Shown piece by piece: positions 1-12,719 of a stretch of DNA of 64,000 bases (the first letter of the stretch is position 1; every line of letters starts with the position of its first letter). This DNA comes from Chrysomallon squamiferum (lineage: Eukaryota; Mollusca; Gastropoda; Neomphalida; Peltospiridae). The stretch covers positions 7,593,400 through 7,657,399 of the forward strand of contig CM022677.1 in assembly GCA_012295275.1 (NCBI GenBank). Direction: 5' to 3'. A model generated the notes under the pieces. That model had not been told where the DNA came from. It ran no database searches and worked only from the letters and a program-made list of their open reading frames with translations. Position numbers and translations under genes: made by a program.

Positions 1-779
1 TTTGTTCCTTTATTTATTTCATTTGATTTAAATTTTTTTTTTTTTTTTTTTTTTTTTTCCCTCTGTATTAGTTTCGTAAAAATGCGGGATGATTGCCGGT
101 CTTTACGGATTTACTGTTGTATTTGACGTTTGAAGAATTTTATTCAGAATTGATGTAATCGCATTATCAGCCAACAAAGAAGTTGCTTAAAACATTACAG
201 GAGACAGGTATTACTATTTATTATTATTGTTGTTAATGTGTTTGGATTTTTTTGGTTTTATTTAATTATGATTTAAAAGTCATACCACATGATGGCAGCC
301 ATCTTATTCGGGAACAATAATTATTTATTTATTTATTTATTTATTATATATTTTTTTCAAATAACGACTCTCGATTATAAATAAAATTCACCAGTGGTTG
401 TACTAATGTGAACAGCATACACAACATCATATAAACAAGAAATCATGACTAATAAAACAATTAAAAAAAATACTAATTTTCTTTGACAGGTTGTTTTCTG
501 CCAGGTTATTTATGATTTAGTATTTTTAAAGATTTATGTAAAATTGCTGACTTGCTCTATATATTATTAAACATATTTAAATTATTTTTTAACCGTATTA
601 AAGGTTATAATAGGTGGGGCCCTAAATGCTTTCATATTATTAAAGCTAAATAACTGTATAACTCTGTTAACATTAAAAACTAATAAATTTGAATAAATAT
701 TTAAAAAAAATATGACCAGTTTATTTTGATATGCAGATACAGTAAAATATTAATAGAATTATTTGTTATAATAAATATT

Positions 780-820
<41 letters not shown>

Positions 821-1172
821 TAATTCATAACCATAAACAAAAAAGATATTAATACACTGTACAATCTCCATGCACAAAACATTACTAAAATTATTCTTTT
901 TTGAAGCAGGTGTCTTGTGCAGATAATATGACTAATACTAAGACATCCAAAACTATTTACCTCTGTATCTATGGATAATATACCTGGCTGACATTATTTG
1001 TTTCATCAAGCATATATGTATTACAACATGTTAAATTCATTCAGTATAAACCTATGAATGTACAAGGTCTGAGTTCTGCCGAGTAGTGGCAAAGCCGACC
1101 TAAAAGCACACACAAAGAAATGAAGAATATTGACATTCAGAATGCCAGGCAGGACACTCCTCACATTCCACA
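1..1172. other. AT-rich noncoding stretch with poly-T and CA repeat
   Basis: No coding signal is visible. The stretch holds a poly-T run near position 38-58, a short ATTT repeat near 322-350 and a (CA)n microsatellite at about 782-817. It ends at the start of the transposase remnant. Confidence 0.6.
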
Positions 1173-3069
1173 TTGACACAGGCAATGGAAGATGGTGATA
1201 TGGACATTGACATTCATGTTCGGCAGGAAACTGCTGCAATTCCATATGGTGCTCTCCAAAACTGTGGCACTGCTAAGTCAGTTTCAAATCCTGTGCTGCC
1301 AAGGCCTGCACCTTTTGTCACTGTAACTGATTGGAAAACTCACCTGGAGCCCTTTACATTATCATTTACTCAGAATTTCCTGCCACTGAGCATGGTCCCC
1401 AAAATAATAGAATATGCTAAAGAAATTGCTAGAGGTAAAAAGGCAATGGATGCCCTATCATGCAAGCGTGAAGGACTTGGTACTTTGTCTCATAGTAGCC
1501 TACTGAATGACCTTAAACAAAGTTTCTTTTCGATGAACATGGACAACAACAAAACAGTGCTCTCTACATTAGTTAGCTACTTCTCTGAGTCACAGCAAGA
1601 GGCTGTAGTCAAACACTTCGAGTCTGAACACATGACAGTTGTGAATGCCCAGAAACTTCTGGATTTTGTCTTGAAAACTTTTGAGAGGTACCAAATTCCA
1701 GTAACAAACCTAATATTCAATTTGTCACATTCTACAAATTATATGAGAGGAAAACATGCCCAGATATACGTGAGTCATTCCAAGAGGTATGCTTCATTCT
1801 TGGAATAAGCTACACAATGCTTGCCTAATAAGTTGCACATCGGTGGCTATGTGCATGTGATGTGCTGACAAAGAACTTGCCAATGCTGAATGCATTCCGA
1901 CTCATCTATTTTGACTGAGTACCTACTAGTGGTGGCCTGAAAGTTGTTTATACCCCAGTTGTTGCAAAACTCCTTTCAAAAGTCTCCATGGAAGGAAGGC
2001 AAAGGATCTATAGCATCATAAATAATATGAAGCAGAAGAACCTGACACAGGATGGAAAAAGCCTCAAGGAGAGGATTGTGACCAGGGTTCTCTATAAATA
2101 TGAACAAACAATGTTGAACTTAAATTTATGCTCAGTCCTACCACCCAGGTTCAAATCTATGATCCTCATGTATGAACTAAAGCAAGTAATGATACATAGG
2201 TTACATGATGGGATGGTTGACCTCTTCAGTCACTTCTTAGCATGTTTCCTGAAGCATAAGGTCATCAGAGATACTAATTTCAAACAGTTGAAGAGAATTG
2301 ATGTAGAAGATGAGGCAAATCACCTCCCCATCCAGTCCGTATTCATTGGATCAGCCACACAGTTCATTGTTGATGCAGTGAAGAAGAAACCTATCCAAAG
2401 AAAGGAGGCAGTTGAATTCATGGAAAAAGGGAAGAAAGCACTTAGTCTCCTCTAAATACATGCAGCAGAAGCTCCCCTTGGAGAATGTGTTGCTTCTGTG
2501 TGTGTCATCCCTAGATCCCAAAATTCAGGGACAATCTATGGCATGTGGTGCATTGGAAAAATTGAACGTCTTCATGCCCACTGTGTTACAAAATGAAGAC
2601 TATGACACTTACCTGTTGGAGGCATCTCATTTGCAAATTGATCCAAGACCTACCACAAGCAGAAGTTGATGGAAAGCCTGTTCAGTTAGACCATTGGTGG
2701 TTTAAAATGTTTGGGAGGTATCCCATATTGGCTAAAATAGTCAAGGCATGTGAAAGACATTGTCAAACCCTTTTAGAAATGGCCACCTACTATGCAATGC
2801 AGAGTGTCCGATATGATCTTTCTGCCTGGCATACCATCTCCATCCAGGCATTCCATTGCGATGACATCCTCAGAACTGCTGTAGACCAGAGTATGGTTTA
2901 CACTAAAACTTCTGTTGCTAGGTACAAGAATAAGCTTGAACAAGCTAAGCTGGAGCTTGAACAAAAAGCCAGAAGGCTCGAGTTGAATCACAAGGCAAAA
3001 CCAGTGAACAGAAGTGTAGGTGGTAAAACAACCTTGGTGCACAGAACTGCTAAAAAAATAAAAAACTGA
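1173..3069 (+). pseudogene. Degenerate hAT-like transposase
   Basis: A transposase of the hAT type (cut-and-paste DNA transposition) appears to be spread over at least four open pieces (1173-1808, 1988-2455, 2412-2669, 2593-3069) separated by stops and frame changes. The first piece ends with the motif NLSHSTNYMRGK, which I associate with a group of hAT-like transposases common in invertebrate genomes. The bridging bases near 1840-1920 read as HRWL followed by a leucine-rich helix when the frame is changed, as in the conserved RW region of hAT catalytic domains. The last piece ends in a lysine-rich helix. Terminal inverted repeats were not found with confidence. Family assignment is from recollection of motifs, not from a search; a domesticated gene is unlikely because of the breaks. 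Confidence 0.6.
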
Positions 3070-3523
3070 TTTTAAAAAATCATTGCGAGGGCGGATGCCC
3101 CCCTCACCAACCCACTAGCGACAGCTTATTGGTTCCATAAATTTTATAAAAATATTTTCATTATTTTTTTTGTCAGGCTGTTCTCATCTATGCCAGTGCA
3201 TCATGAAATGCATCACACAAATCCAGGCCATTTTCCAGAGAAGGCATACAAGAGACTAATGAAACATCATCCAAGGAACAGTCTGGTGTCAGGTAATGTC
3301 AGGCCTGTGTTAGAATGTTTTCAGAAACCTCTCAACAGTGGCAGGGTATGTTTTGTTAGTTTGTGTGTGTGTGAGAGAGAGAGGGATAAATATTGCATCA
3401 TGAATGATAATATTACCAAAAAATACCATTTATCAGACCGATAAAAAAAATATATAAATAAAGTATCATGTTCATGTTGGAATTACCAAAAGCTTTGTTT
3501 ATCATTGATGTTAAATATTTTAG

Positions 3524-4338
3524 GTCATGGCAGGATTGTTCATTGCTGTCTAGAAAGGGCATTTACGTTACGGAGAAGGATGAATCAGCTGTACAGACAC
3601 TGCAGACTGCACAGTTCCAAGTAGTAAGTTTTTTTATCTTAGTTTTATTTCTCAGCAAGTAAAATAAGTTTTATAGTACCATCTCTTTAGTGATTGTAAA
3701 ATATATAATAATAATAATCATTTATTTTGTACTGTTTTGTTAATTATTTAAACTATTAACATTACCATCATTATCATTATAATGAGTATACAAAGTACAT
3801 CAAAAATAACCCACACCCCTTTGTGTCTGAATAATCCAGTAACTGGTACCAGTAAAATTTAAATTTTAATAATAACAGAAACATTATTATTTATTTTTAT
3901 TTTTTTCAGAATGCACATACAGCTCTGATTGATGTGCTGATATTGGCCAGTGAAGTTGTTTCAGTAGAAGGTGCTGTCCAGCACTGAGGAAAAAGTTCGT
4001 ACTGCTGCCACTGGAAAAGAGAAAAAACAAAAACTGAACAGGTGAATTTGAGTTTGTTTTCTTATGTATTTCTCATGATTTTGTAACATACATTAGAATC
4101 TTGTAACACACTGTAAGCTGGAAACAATTTTGAGTTTCTTAATTGTGGCTAATCCACCTTTACTTCCAAAATTGCTAAAATGTCATCTTGTTTTGCAAAC
4201 TTAATTGTGCAATCTGAAAATAAATCTCTTTCTGGTTTTCCAGGTAATTTTGAGAAAAAAAGCCTGAAGATGCCAAATTCTTCTGATACTCTTACTAGCC
4301 AGTCGGAGCAAGTCAATAAAACAGAGAACTGTTCTGAA
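3524..4338 (+). pseudogene. Three exon-like segments of an unrecognised gene
   Basis: Three segments have consensus-like borders: 3524-3623 (acceptor TTTTAG, donor GTAAGT), 3910-4041 (acceptor TTTTTTCAG, donor GTGAAT) and 4244-4338 (acceptor TTTTCCAG, donor GTAAGT). The first two join in phase 0 and read as an amphipathic helical stretch, but the second meets a TGA at about 3985 and only a shifted frame continues to its donor with a lysine-rich end. This looks like a decayed gene or a mispredicted exon. I do not recognise the protein. Confidence 0.3.
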
Positions 4339-5239
4339 GTAAGTGGTATCGATATGTTTTATAATAATAAATAATAGTAATGTGTTTAAGTACACATGTA
4401 CATTACATATGAATGCAGGGCTTGTAATGGCCAATGGCCAATGGCCAAATGATACCAAAGTTCTGTTTGGGTGACTGGAATGTTAAAATATTATTTGGGT
4501 AATCTTTTTTTTTTCTATAAGTTATAAAACAAGAGCCACTATTAATAATTTGATGGCAATATTTATTCACAGTGTTAGTTAAAATGGTAGAATTCTATTT
4601 TTAAAAGTTATTTTTGCTTCTTCTGAATGTTACCATCATATCCAGATAAAAAAGTCAATATTAAAACATTGTTCAAGTATAATTCATTGATAATTTATAA
4701 TAATTTTCCATGACTGAAATATTTCTTCCCAAAGATTTTATTGTGCAAATTAATCATATGCTCCTAGCCTGGAATAGGTAAGAAATAGTCAATGAAATAA
4801 TGGTAAGATTTAGATAATAATTTATTATTATTGTATCTACAGGAAAGACATGATTCTGGAATCGTTTTCAGTTATAAAAATATGGAGAAGAATATAAAGG
4901 TTACTTCAAACAGTTGAGATATCTACTGATATAGACTAACATGGATTTTTCTTTCGAAAGCAGTTTCCAGACAGAGGAGTTGTTGACACTACACATCAGT
5001 GTTGACTGATTGTTCTTCAGTAGTTAACAGTGGATGATTCTTGGTTATTATGGAATGGAACAAAAAACTTCCACTATAATGACTAAGGACACTGCAAAAG
5101 CTCTCTATGGTTCTACATTACAAATTAGTGCAGAAAAAATGAAAAGATGTGGAGCAATGATATTTACAGATAGCCAACAGGCTTAATGTTGTTTTCATAA
5201 AGAATATTAGCACTTAACTTGAGAGCAACCATAAGGGAT
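4339..5239. other. AT-rich noncoding stretch
   Basis: No gene, RNA or clear repeat seen. A small direct repeat, AATGGCCAATGGCC, occurs near 4427-4446. Confidence 0.5.
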
Positions 5240-7280
5240 TTAAAGGAAAGGAGAGATGATTGACGAGATATGAGACTGACAGCCTGATGGGAAGTTAACA
5301 GGTAAAGAGATACACAGGAAGATAAACAGAAAGAAAGAGAGAGATACTGATAAACTAATAGACAGTTAGATCAGTAGAAGTTAACAAGTGAATTGATAGA
5401 TGTAGATGAATTTAGGCTGATAGACAAACATGACAATATCTATTTATCTATTCTGTGTTTTCTTCTTTCTGTCGTGTGTGTGTGTATGCCAAGCTGAGAG
5501 TGTAGACATACAGATATATACATAAATCATACAGGTTGTAATGCAGGCATAGTTAGTTATGTATGTAGGTAGTTTGACAGGGAATTAGATTGATAGATGG
5601 TTATTGATCTGTCGTAATGTGGTTAGATAAACAAATAGTTATGTAGATCAGTAGTTCAGTAGGTTGATATGTAGATATATGTAGATCATTATGCAGCAGA
5701 CAGACAGATTGGTGTAGAGAAGTATGGATGGTAATGTGGAAGACTGAATATATATATATATATATATACATACACAGGTGTAGGTATGAATCAGTTGGAG
5801 CAGGGAATATCTATATAGATAAACTGATAACATAAAGATAGATATCCAGAGATAAATACATAGGCTATATAGACAGATATACAGAGGTAATACAGATAGA
5901 TTATATAAGATAGATATATGGAAAGATTCAGAGGTTTGAAGTAGTATGTAGTTAGATCTACAAATATTTACTGAAAAATAGACATATAAGCTAGAGAGAT
6001 AAACTGATAGGAAGGTAGATATGTAGTATGTCACTAGTTCAGTAGATTGATTTGTAGAGAGACTGACAAACATATATACACATATGCATTAAATAATGTG
6101 TGTGTACACTCATACAAACACTGACACCTGTATAGGAATGATAATGTATTTGTGTGTTTAGGAAGTGACCAGTATGTATATCTATATTAAAGGATGAATA
6201 ACTATACATATATGTGTGTAAAACAGGGTGGATATATGGTAAAATGTAAAATGGGCACAAGAAAGGTAGCTTGATAGACAGAAGAAAGGTAGATAAATTA
6301 CTAGAAAGATAGATAGATGCAAGAAGGTAAGAAAGACTGAGTCTGTTGTTTGTGTGTTAGAGAGAGTTTTGGTTATGTACATGAGATAAATAGAAAAATG
6401 AATAAATATATTGATAACTAGATAGACGGATTGATAAATAGATAGGAAGCTAGGTAGGTAGGTAGATAGATAGACAGAGACACACATTTGAATAGAGATA
6501 CAAAGACAGATAGAGAGGGGGATAGGTAAGTGTGGAGTCTTGATGTGTATGTGTGTTTGCTAGAGAGTATTGCTGTATGGCAGTGTTAAAGGAGGATTGT
6601 GAGTTTGTGTAATAAAAAGTATTTAAATATGTGCATATATAGGTTCATAATCATGAGTATATGTGTATGAATATACTGTAATGTAGTTAGAGGATTGGTA
6701 TGTAAATGAATGTGTAAATGAAAGTATGTTTATATTTGAGTATATCTGTTAAAAAAAGGCTAGATATAGATAGTTAGATATATTGAGAGAGAGACTGATA
6801 TGTAGGTGTGGTTATATGTTTTTGTGTGTTACAGAGAGAGAACAGGTTTGACCTCTGTATATGACACTGAGAAGTATGCCCTGTATGATTTTTCAGTGAA
6901 TGACATAGATGAATAGAGATAATTATATATCTGTATATAGATATAGAGATAGAGATAGATAAGATTGACAGATGAGAGATAGATATGTGAGATAGGTGCA
7001 TATATATATATATATCTTTATTAAACAGAGAAAGGATGGGTCAATAAATAAGTGTGAACAAGATTGTGTTTATGCTGTTTATTTATTTAAGATAGATTAG
7101 ATATAGAATTGCAGGTAGATTTACTTAGAGACAGACATGTGTAAGAATATACTGAGTATTTATTTTTGTGAGGGTTAGAAAGAGGTGATGTGTGAATAAG
7201 AATGTGTTTATATTTGTTAGGTAAGCTATGTCTGCAAATGTGAAAGCTGGAGTGCATATGTAAAAAAGAGTATTTCTCTT
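5240..7280. repeat. Degenerate GATA/TAGA simple-repeat field, purine-rich on +
   Basis: About 2 kb of imperfect GATA, TAGATA and GAGAGA units dominate the + strand. Apparent tyrosine- and serine-rich reading frames on the minus strand are products of TATC/TCTA repetition and not genes. Confidence 0.8.
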
Positions 7281-8150
7281 TGTGAGCAAGATAGAGAATA
7301 CATGTATGTTCAAAAAGGAGTGTTCTTTGTATAAAACACCCATTCTTTCTAAAAATAAACAAATGTTTTTCAAAAATACTCTGAAATACATACACTTCTG
7401 TATATACTCTGTTCTCTTGTCTTTCTATCTATATATAGAAAGGGCTTTCAAATTACTGCCACTGTATTCAAAATTGGAAAACGTAGCAATATCCTAAGTA
7501 TCCACATTCTCTCTTACACACAGACACGTAATATTACAGAGCCATACATGTTTACACACCACATCTTTTACATTGACATATATCTTTCTATCTTTCTGTC
7601 TCTGTCTACCTATGTATCTATCTACAATACATATGCACTCTCAAAAACACAGAGAAAACACACAAAACCACACATGATATAACCATTCTTTCTAACTCAT
7701 AAACACATATTCCCACAGTTTCTTGCTCAAATACTCAAATCAACCTATCAGACATGTTCATCATTTCATATTCACTCTCTAAAAAATATCTCTTTCACAC
7801 ACACACACACACACACACATGTATAGCTAACACCACATGTATATAGTCACACTTTATAATATACCCCACATTACCATTGTACAGTTGCTTACTCATGTCT
7901 CTTAATCTGTTTGTCTTGGTATTTCTATATCTATGAGTATGCTCCTCTGTGGCTTCCTATTTATCTTTGTTCCTTTCTAACAATCTATTTATCTGTCTAC
8001 AAATAATCTGTCAGCCTGTCTAAGTTTTAATCTATCAAACTCTCTCTACCTCTGAGTCTCTCTGTCTCACTCATCTCCTGCATGCATAACAACTTTCAAA
8101 ATCCATATGTATCTTTCTGTTTGTCTGTCCATTTATAACCCATACAAAAG
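7281..8150. repeat. Degenerate TATC/CACA field, pyrimidine-rich on +
   Basis: Directly after the purine-rich field the bias flips: TCTATCTATC, CACACACA and TCTCTC units dominate the + strand. A (CA)n block lies at 7798-7819. Confidence 0.7.
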
Positions 8151-8152
8151 TA

Positions 8153-8309
<157 letters not shown>

Positions 8310-8399
8310 TCAATATACATTATAAGATTTCAGTTTATTGTGAATGAAACTGGATGTTTGAAGAAAAGTTGCAGATTGTTCAGGGTTAGTTTTCACATT

Positions 8400-9200
8400 C
8401 ATTATACATTTTATCTTACCCTTTTAATACATATTTCAATTAACATTGCCATCATTGCTTTCTTAGTGTGCACATCTTATATTGAAATATGTTACTCTTA
8501 TTAGAATTAATGTAAGTTTTCTTTATTAATTTGAGTGTTTTAATAACTATTATTCTTACTTACTTAGTGTCACATTAAAGTATAGTATTACTATTTCTGT
8601 TAATGTCGCTGTCATTGCTGTTGTATCTCCATTTTTCTTAAGGTTCACTTGTCATTATTCTTTTTCACTTGTTATTAATATTATCCTTGCGTTTTTAGTG
8701 TGCACCTGCTATTTCAAAATATGTTATTCTATTTCTGTTAACGTCCCCATCGTTGCGTCACATCTGTGTTCTCCTCGATCTTATTTGTGTACTTTTACTT
8801 ATTCTCTTTCTATTAATTCTTAGACTCACTTTCAGTGATAATTAAAATATTTTATTAGTATTTCTATTAAGGCTGCCTTTGTTGTGATCCTACCAGCATT
8901 GTTCCTAGTGTTACTCGTGTATTTCTCCTTATTATCTAGCACTTTAAAAAAAAAAAATATTATTCTTATTTCTATTAACATCGCCATCGTTGTTTTCTTA
9001 GAGTGCACATCCTCTGTTAAAATAAATTAATCTTATTAGAATTAATGTTGTGTACTTCGCTTTATTATTTTCAGTGTTTTAGTAACTATTATTCTTTCTT
9101 TCTGACAGATGCATCCTACATTTAAATATATTACTATTAATATTGCTGACATTGCTTCTAACTTCATTGTTCTTAACGTTTTGGTGTACTTCTATCTTTT
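8400..9200. repeat. Satellite-like dispersed repeat
   Basis: Loose units of roughly 130-150 bases recur, each with a block like 'ATTTCTATTAA...TCGCCATCGTTG', then 'TTCTTAG(A/T)GTGCACATC', then 'TTATTATTCT'. Similar units are seen at 11000-11280 and 40420-40860, and in inverse orientation at 37920-38270. Confidence 0.55.
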
Positions 9201-11000
9201 GTTTTTCTTACTTTTGACAGAGTGCATCCTGTCTCAAGTTAATGTAGTTCTACTTATTGTGTTGTGCTTTCTATTGTTAGTCTCACTTTCAGTGTGCACA
9301 TCCTGTCTCAAGTTAATGTAGTTCTACTTATTGTGTTGTGCTTTCTATTGTTAGTTAGTCTCACTTTCAGTGTGCACATCCTGTCTCAAGTTAAAGGTGT
9401 AGTTCTACTTATTGTGTTGTGCTTTCTGTTGTTAGTCTCACTTTCAGTGTGCACATCCTGTCTCAAGTTAATGTAGTTCTACTTACTGTGTTGTTCTTTC
9501 TATTGTTAGTTAGTCTCACTTTCAGTGTGCACATCCTGTCTCAAGTTCAAGGTGTAGTTCTACTTATTGTGTTGTGCTTTCTGTTGTTAGTCTCACTTTC
9601 AGTGTGCACATCCTGTCTCAAGTTAATGTAGTTCTACTTATTGTGTTGTTCTTTCTATTGTTAGTCTCACTTTCAGTGTGTGCATCCTGTCTCCAGTTAA
9701 TGCTGTAGTTCTCCTTATTGTGTTGTGATTTCTATTGTTAGTTAGTCTCACTTTCAGTGTGCACATCCTGTCTCCAGTTAATGCTGTAGTTCTACTTATT
9801 GTGTTGTTCTTTCTATTGTTAGTTAGTCTCACTTTCAGTGTGTGCATCCTGTCTCCAGTTAATGCTGTAGTTCTACTTATTGTGTTGTGATTTCTATTGT
9901 TAGTTAGTCTCACTTTCAGTGTGCACATCCTGTCTCAAGTTAATGGTGTAGTTCTACTTATTGTGTTGTGCTTTCTGTTGTTAGTTAGTCTCACTTTCAG
10001 TGTGCACATCCTGTCTCAAGTTAATGGTGTAGTTCTACTTATTGTGTTGTGCTTTCTGTTGTTAGTTAGTCTCACTTTCAGTGTGCACATCCTGTCTCAA
10101 GTTAATGGTGTAGTTCTACTTATTGTGTTGTGCTTTCTGTTGTTAGTTAGTCTCACTTTCAGTGTGCACATCCTGTCTCAAGTTAATGTGTAGTTCTACT
10201 TATTGTGTTGTGCTTTCTGTTGTTAGTTAGTCTCACTTTCAGTGTGCACATCCTGTCTCAAGTTAATGTAGTTCTACTTATTGTGTTGTGCTTTCTATTA
10301 TTAGTTAGTCTCATTTTCAGTGTGTGCATCCTGTCTCAAGTTAGTGTGTAGTTCAAGTTAATGTAGTTTATTGTGTTGTGCTTTCTATTGTTAGTTAGTC
10401 TCATTTTTCAGTGTGCACATCCTGTCTCAAGTTAATGGTGTAGTTCTACTTATTGTGTTGTGCTTTCTATTATTTTAGTCTTATTGTGTTGTGCATCCTT
10501 TCTATTATTAATGTTAGTTCTTAGCTTTCTATTATTTTTAGTCTCATTTTCAGTGTGTGCATCCTGTCTCAAGTTAATGTGTAGTTCTACTTATTGTGTT
10601 GTGCTTTCTATTATTACTTAGTCTCATTTTCAGTGTGTGCATCCTGTCTCAAGTTAATGTGTAGTTCTACTTATTGTGTTGTGCTTTCTATTATTACTTA
10701 GTCTCATTTTTTTCAAGTGTAGTTGCATCCTGTCTCAAGTTAATGTGTAGTTCTCAAGTTAATGTAGTTACTTTGTGTTGTGCTTTCTATTGTTAGTTAG
10801 TCTCATTTTCAGTGTGCACATCCTGTCTCAAGTTAATGTAGTTCTACTTATTGTGTTGTGCTTTCTATTATTAGTTAGTCTCACTTTCAGTGTGCACATC
10901 CTGTCTCAAGTTAATGTAGTTCTACTTATTGTGTTGTGCTTTCTATTATTAGTTAGTCTCATTGTGTTGTGCTTAATATTATTAGTTAGTCTCATTTTCA
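9200..11000. repeat. Minisatellite, unit about 73-81 bp
   Basis: More than twenty units contain TGTGTTGTGCTTTCT, TTAGTTAGTCTCACTTTCAG and TGTGCACATCCTGTCTCAAG. Consecutive well-kept copies between 9941 and 10180 repeat every 81 bases, a multiple of three, so a repetitive reading frame stays open by chance. Unit length varies through presence or absence of TTAG and GGTG blocks, and copies degrade after 10320. Confidence 0.92.
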
Positions 11001-11277
11001 GTGTGTGCATCCTCTATTGAAATAGATTATTATTATTAACATTAATGTCGGTGATGTCTGCATTGTATTCCTCTTTATTATTTTGCACTTTTTATTAACT
11101 ATTATTCTTACTTTCTTAGTTGCACCCAATATCATTACCTTCATATCTGCATTAGAGTGTGTTTCCTATATTAAAGTATTTTATGGCATGTATTAATGTT
11201 ATTTGTGTACTTCTCATTATTCTTTAGCACTTCCTATTAACTACCATTCTTATTTTTTTAGAGTGTGTTTCCTAAAG

Positions 11278-11404
<127 letters not shown>

Positions 11405-11420
11405 TAAATCTTTCTTTCAG

Positions 11421-11509
11421 GTTTGATTTGTGGTGTTCTAGAGATCAGTGATCAGAAAGGGCAGGAGGCCCTATTGAGGTTAACATGTAATAGCAATTTA
11501 TTCAACAAG
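11421..11509 (+). CDS. Exon-like segment, unrecognised
   Basis: An 89-base segment sits between acceptor TTTCTTTCAG and donor GTAATA and is open in one frame throughout (it reads GVLEISDQKGQEALLRL and on). It could be an exon of the same + strand gene as the next segments. I do not recognise it, and the adjoining ATT tract lowers confidence. Confidence 0.3.
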
Positions 11510-12056
11510 GTAATATGAAGTTATATTGGTTTAATTATCAAAATTAAATAAAAATAAAATAAATAATAAATGAAATTATAATAGTAATTTTAATCATTAT
11601 TTTGATCTCAGACTTTTTACATTATTAAACAATGTTATATGATTAATTAAACATGCTAAACATCATAAGTTTAAATCTTTGTAATAGTTTAAATTAATGA
11701 TTCTGTATTTTATAATATCCATAGATTGTCCGGACACTGTATCAATAAAAAACATTTAGTTAAATTATGTTTTATTTAGAAATCTGGAAATGTATGCATA
11801 CTCAATGTTTCTGTATATTTTGATAAAAAAAAAAATAATAAAGATAAAAATATTTTTTATTAAAAATTTATAAATACTGATCTCTGTACTGTTGTCAGCT
11901 TGCCATCACATGATTTTACATCAAGAACAAAATAACTAATATTTACTATTGCAGAATTCTCAGTATCCACACACACTTCAACATTAAACAATTAGTAAAC
12001 AAATATTAATGTTTCTGTTTCTTTTTGAATAATATTTACTATTTTAGAATTCTCAG

Positions 12057-12157
12057 TGCCCACATATATTTCAACATGTCAAAGAGATTTCACAATGGTG
12101 TTGTTGTTGTGTGATGCTGATGTCAACACTCCCATCTATGTCAGCAAATACTACTGG
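12057..12157 (+). CDS. Exon-like segment, unrecognised
   Basis: Two alternative acceptors (after 12047 and after 12056) precede a segment ending at donor GTAATG. It is open in one frame, reading a hydrophobic strand (FTMVLLLCDADV) followed by PIYVSKYYW. About 95 bases upstream, 11945-11990 carries a degraded second copy of the acceptor and exon start. Confidence 0.3.
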
Positions 12158-12719
12158 GTAATGTAATTAGAACAATTTTACCATTTGAATTAGTTTGAAC
12201 ATTTAAATAAAGACTATTTTATTACCAGTATGAGAAATTTGAAATATAACAGAAGTGTCCCAATAGATTGTTCTGTATTATTAATTAAGCATAAGTACAA
12301 AGTATAAACAGTTAATAACACTATATTATTACACATCATTATTAACATGTTAAGTTATTAAGTACAGAGATAGAGCTAGTTAATAACAGTATACTGTTAT
12401 AACTTTATTAACATGTTTGTTTATAAGTACTTACTCAGTAGACTGTGACAAAAACAAAACTGTAAACTATGAATTAATCTAACTACTGTTTAACTTGATA
12501 GTAAACTTGATTATCAAGTATTTTAGATTTGTGTTGTAAAATAGGGTTGAAACCAAGAACTAGAGTGGGTGTTTTGTCATCAGTGGTAGAAGTAGAAGAG
12601 CCTCAGTCAATAAAGGACAAGGAGAAGAAGTTTGCATGGAGCAGATTACAGTTAGCATACACAGAATTTGATAGATTTCAAGTTGATATTATTGTGATTA
12701 TTCCAGTGAGCAGAAGAAA

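Noticed and set aside
5648-7395. Long minus-strand Tyr/Ser/Ile-rich frames
   Set aside because: Simple-repeat composition (TATC, TCTA); no protein features.
9638-10193. Repetitive hydrophobic or basic reading frames
   Set aside because: They follow the 81-base minisatellite unit, on both strands, with no start context or homology.
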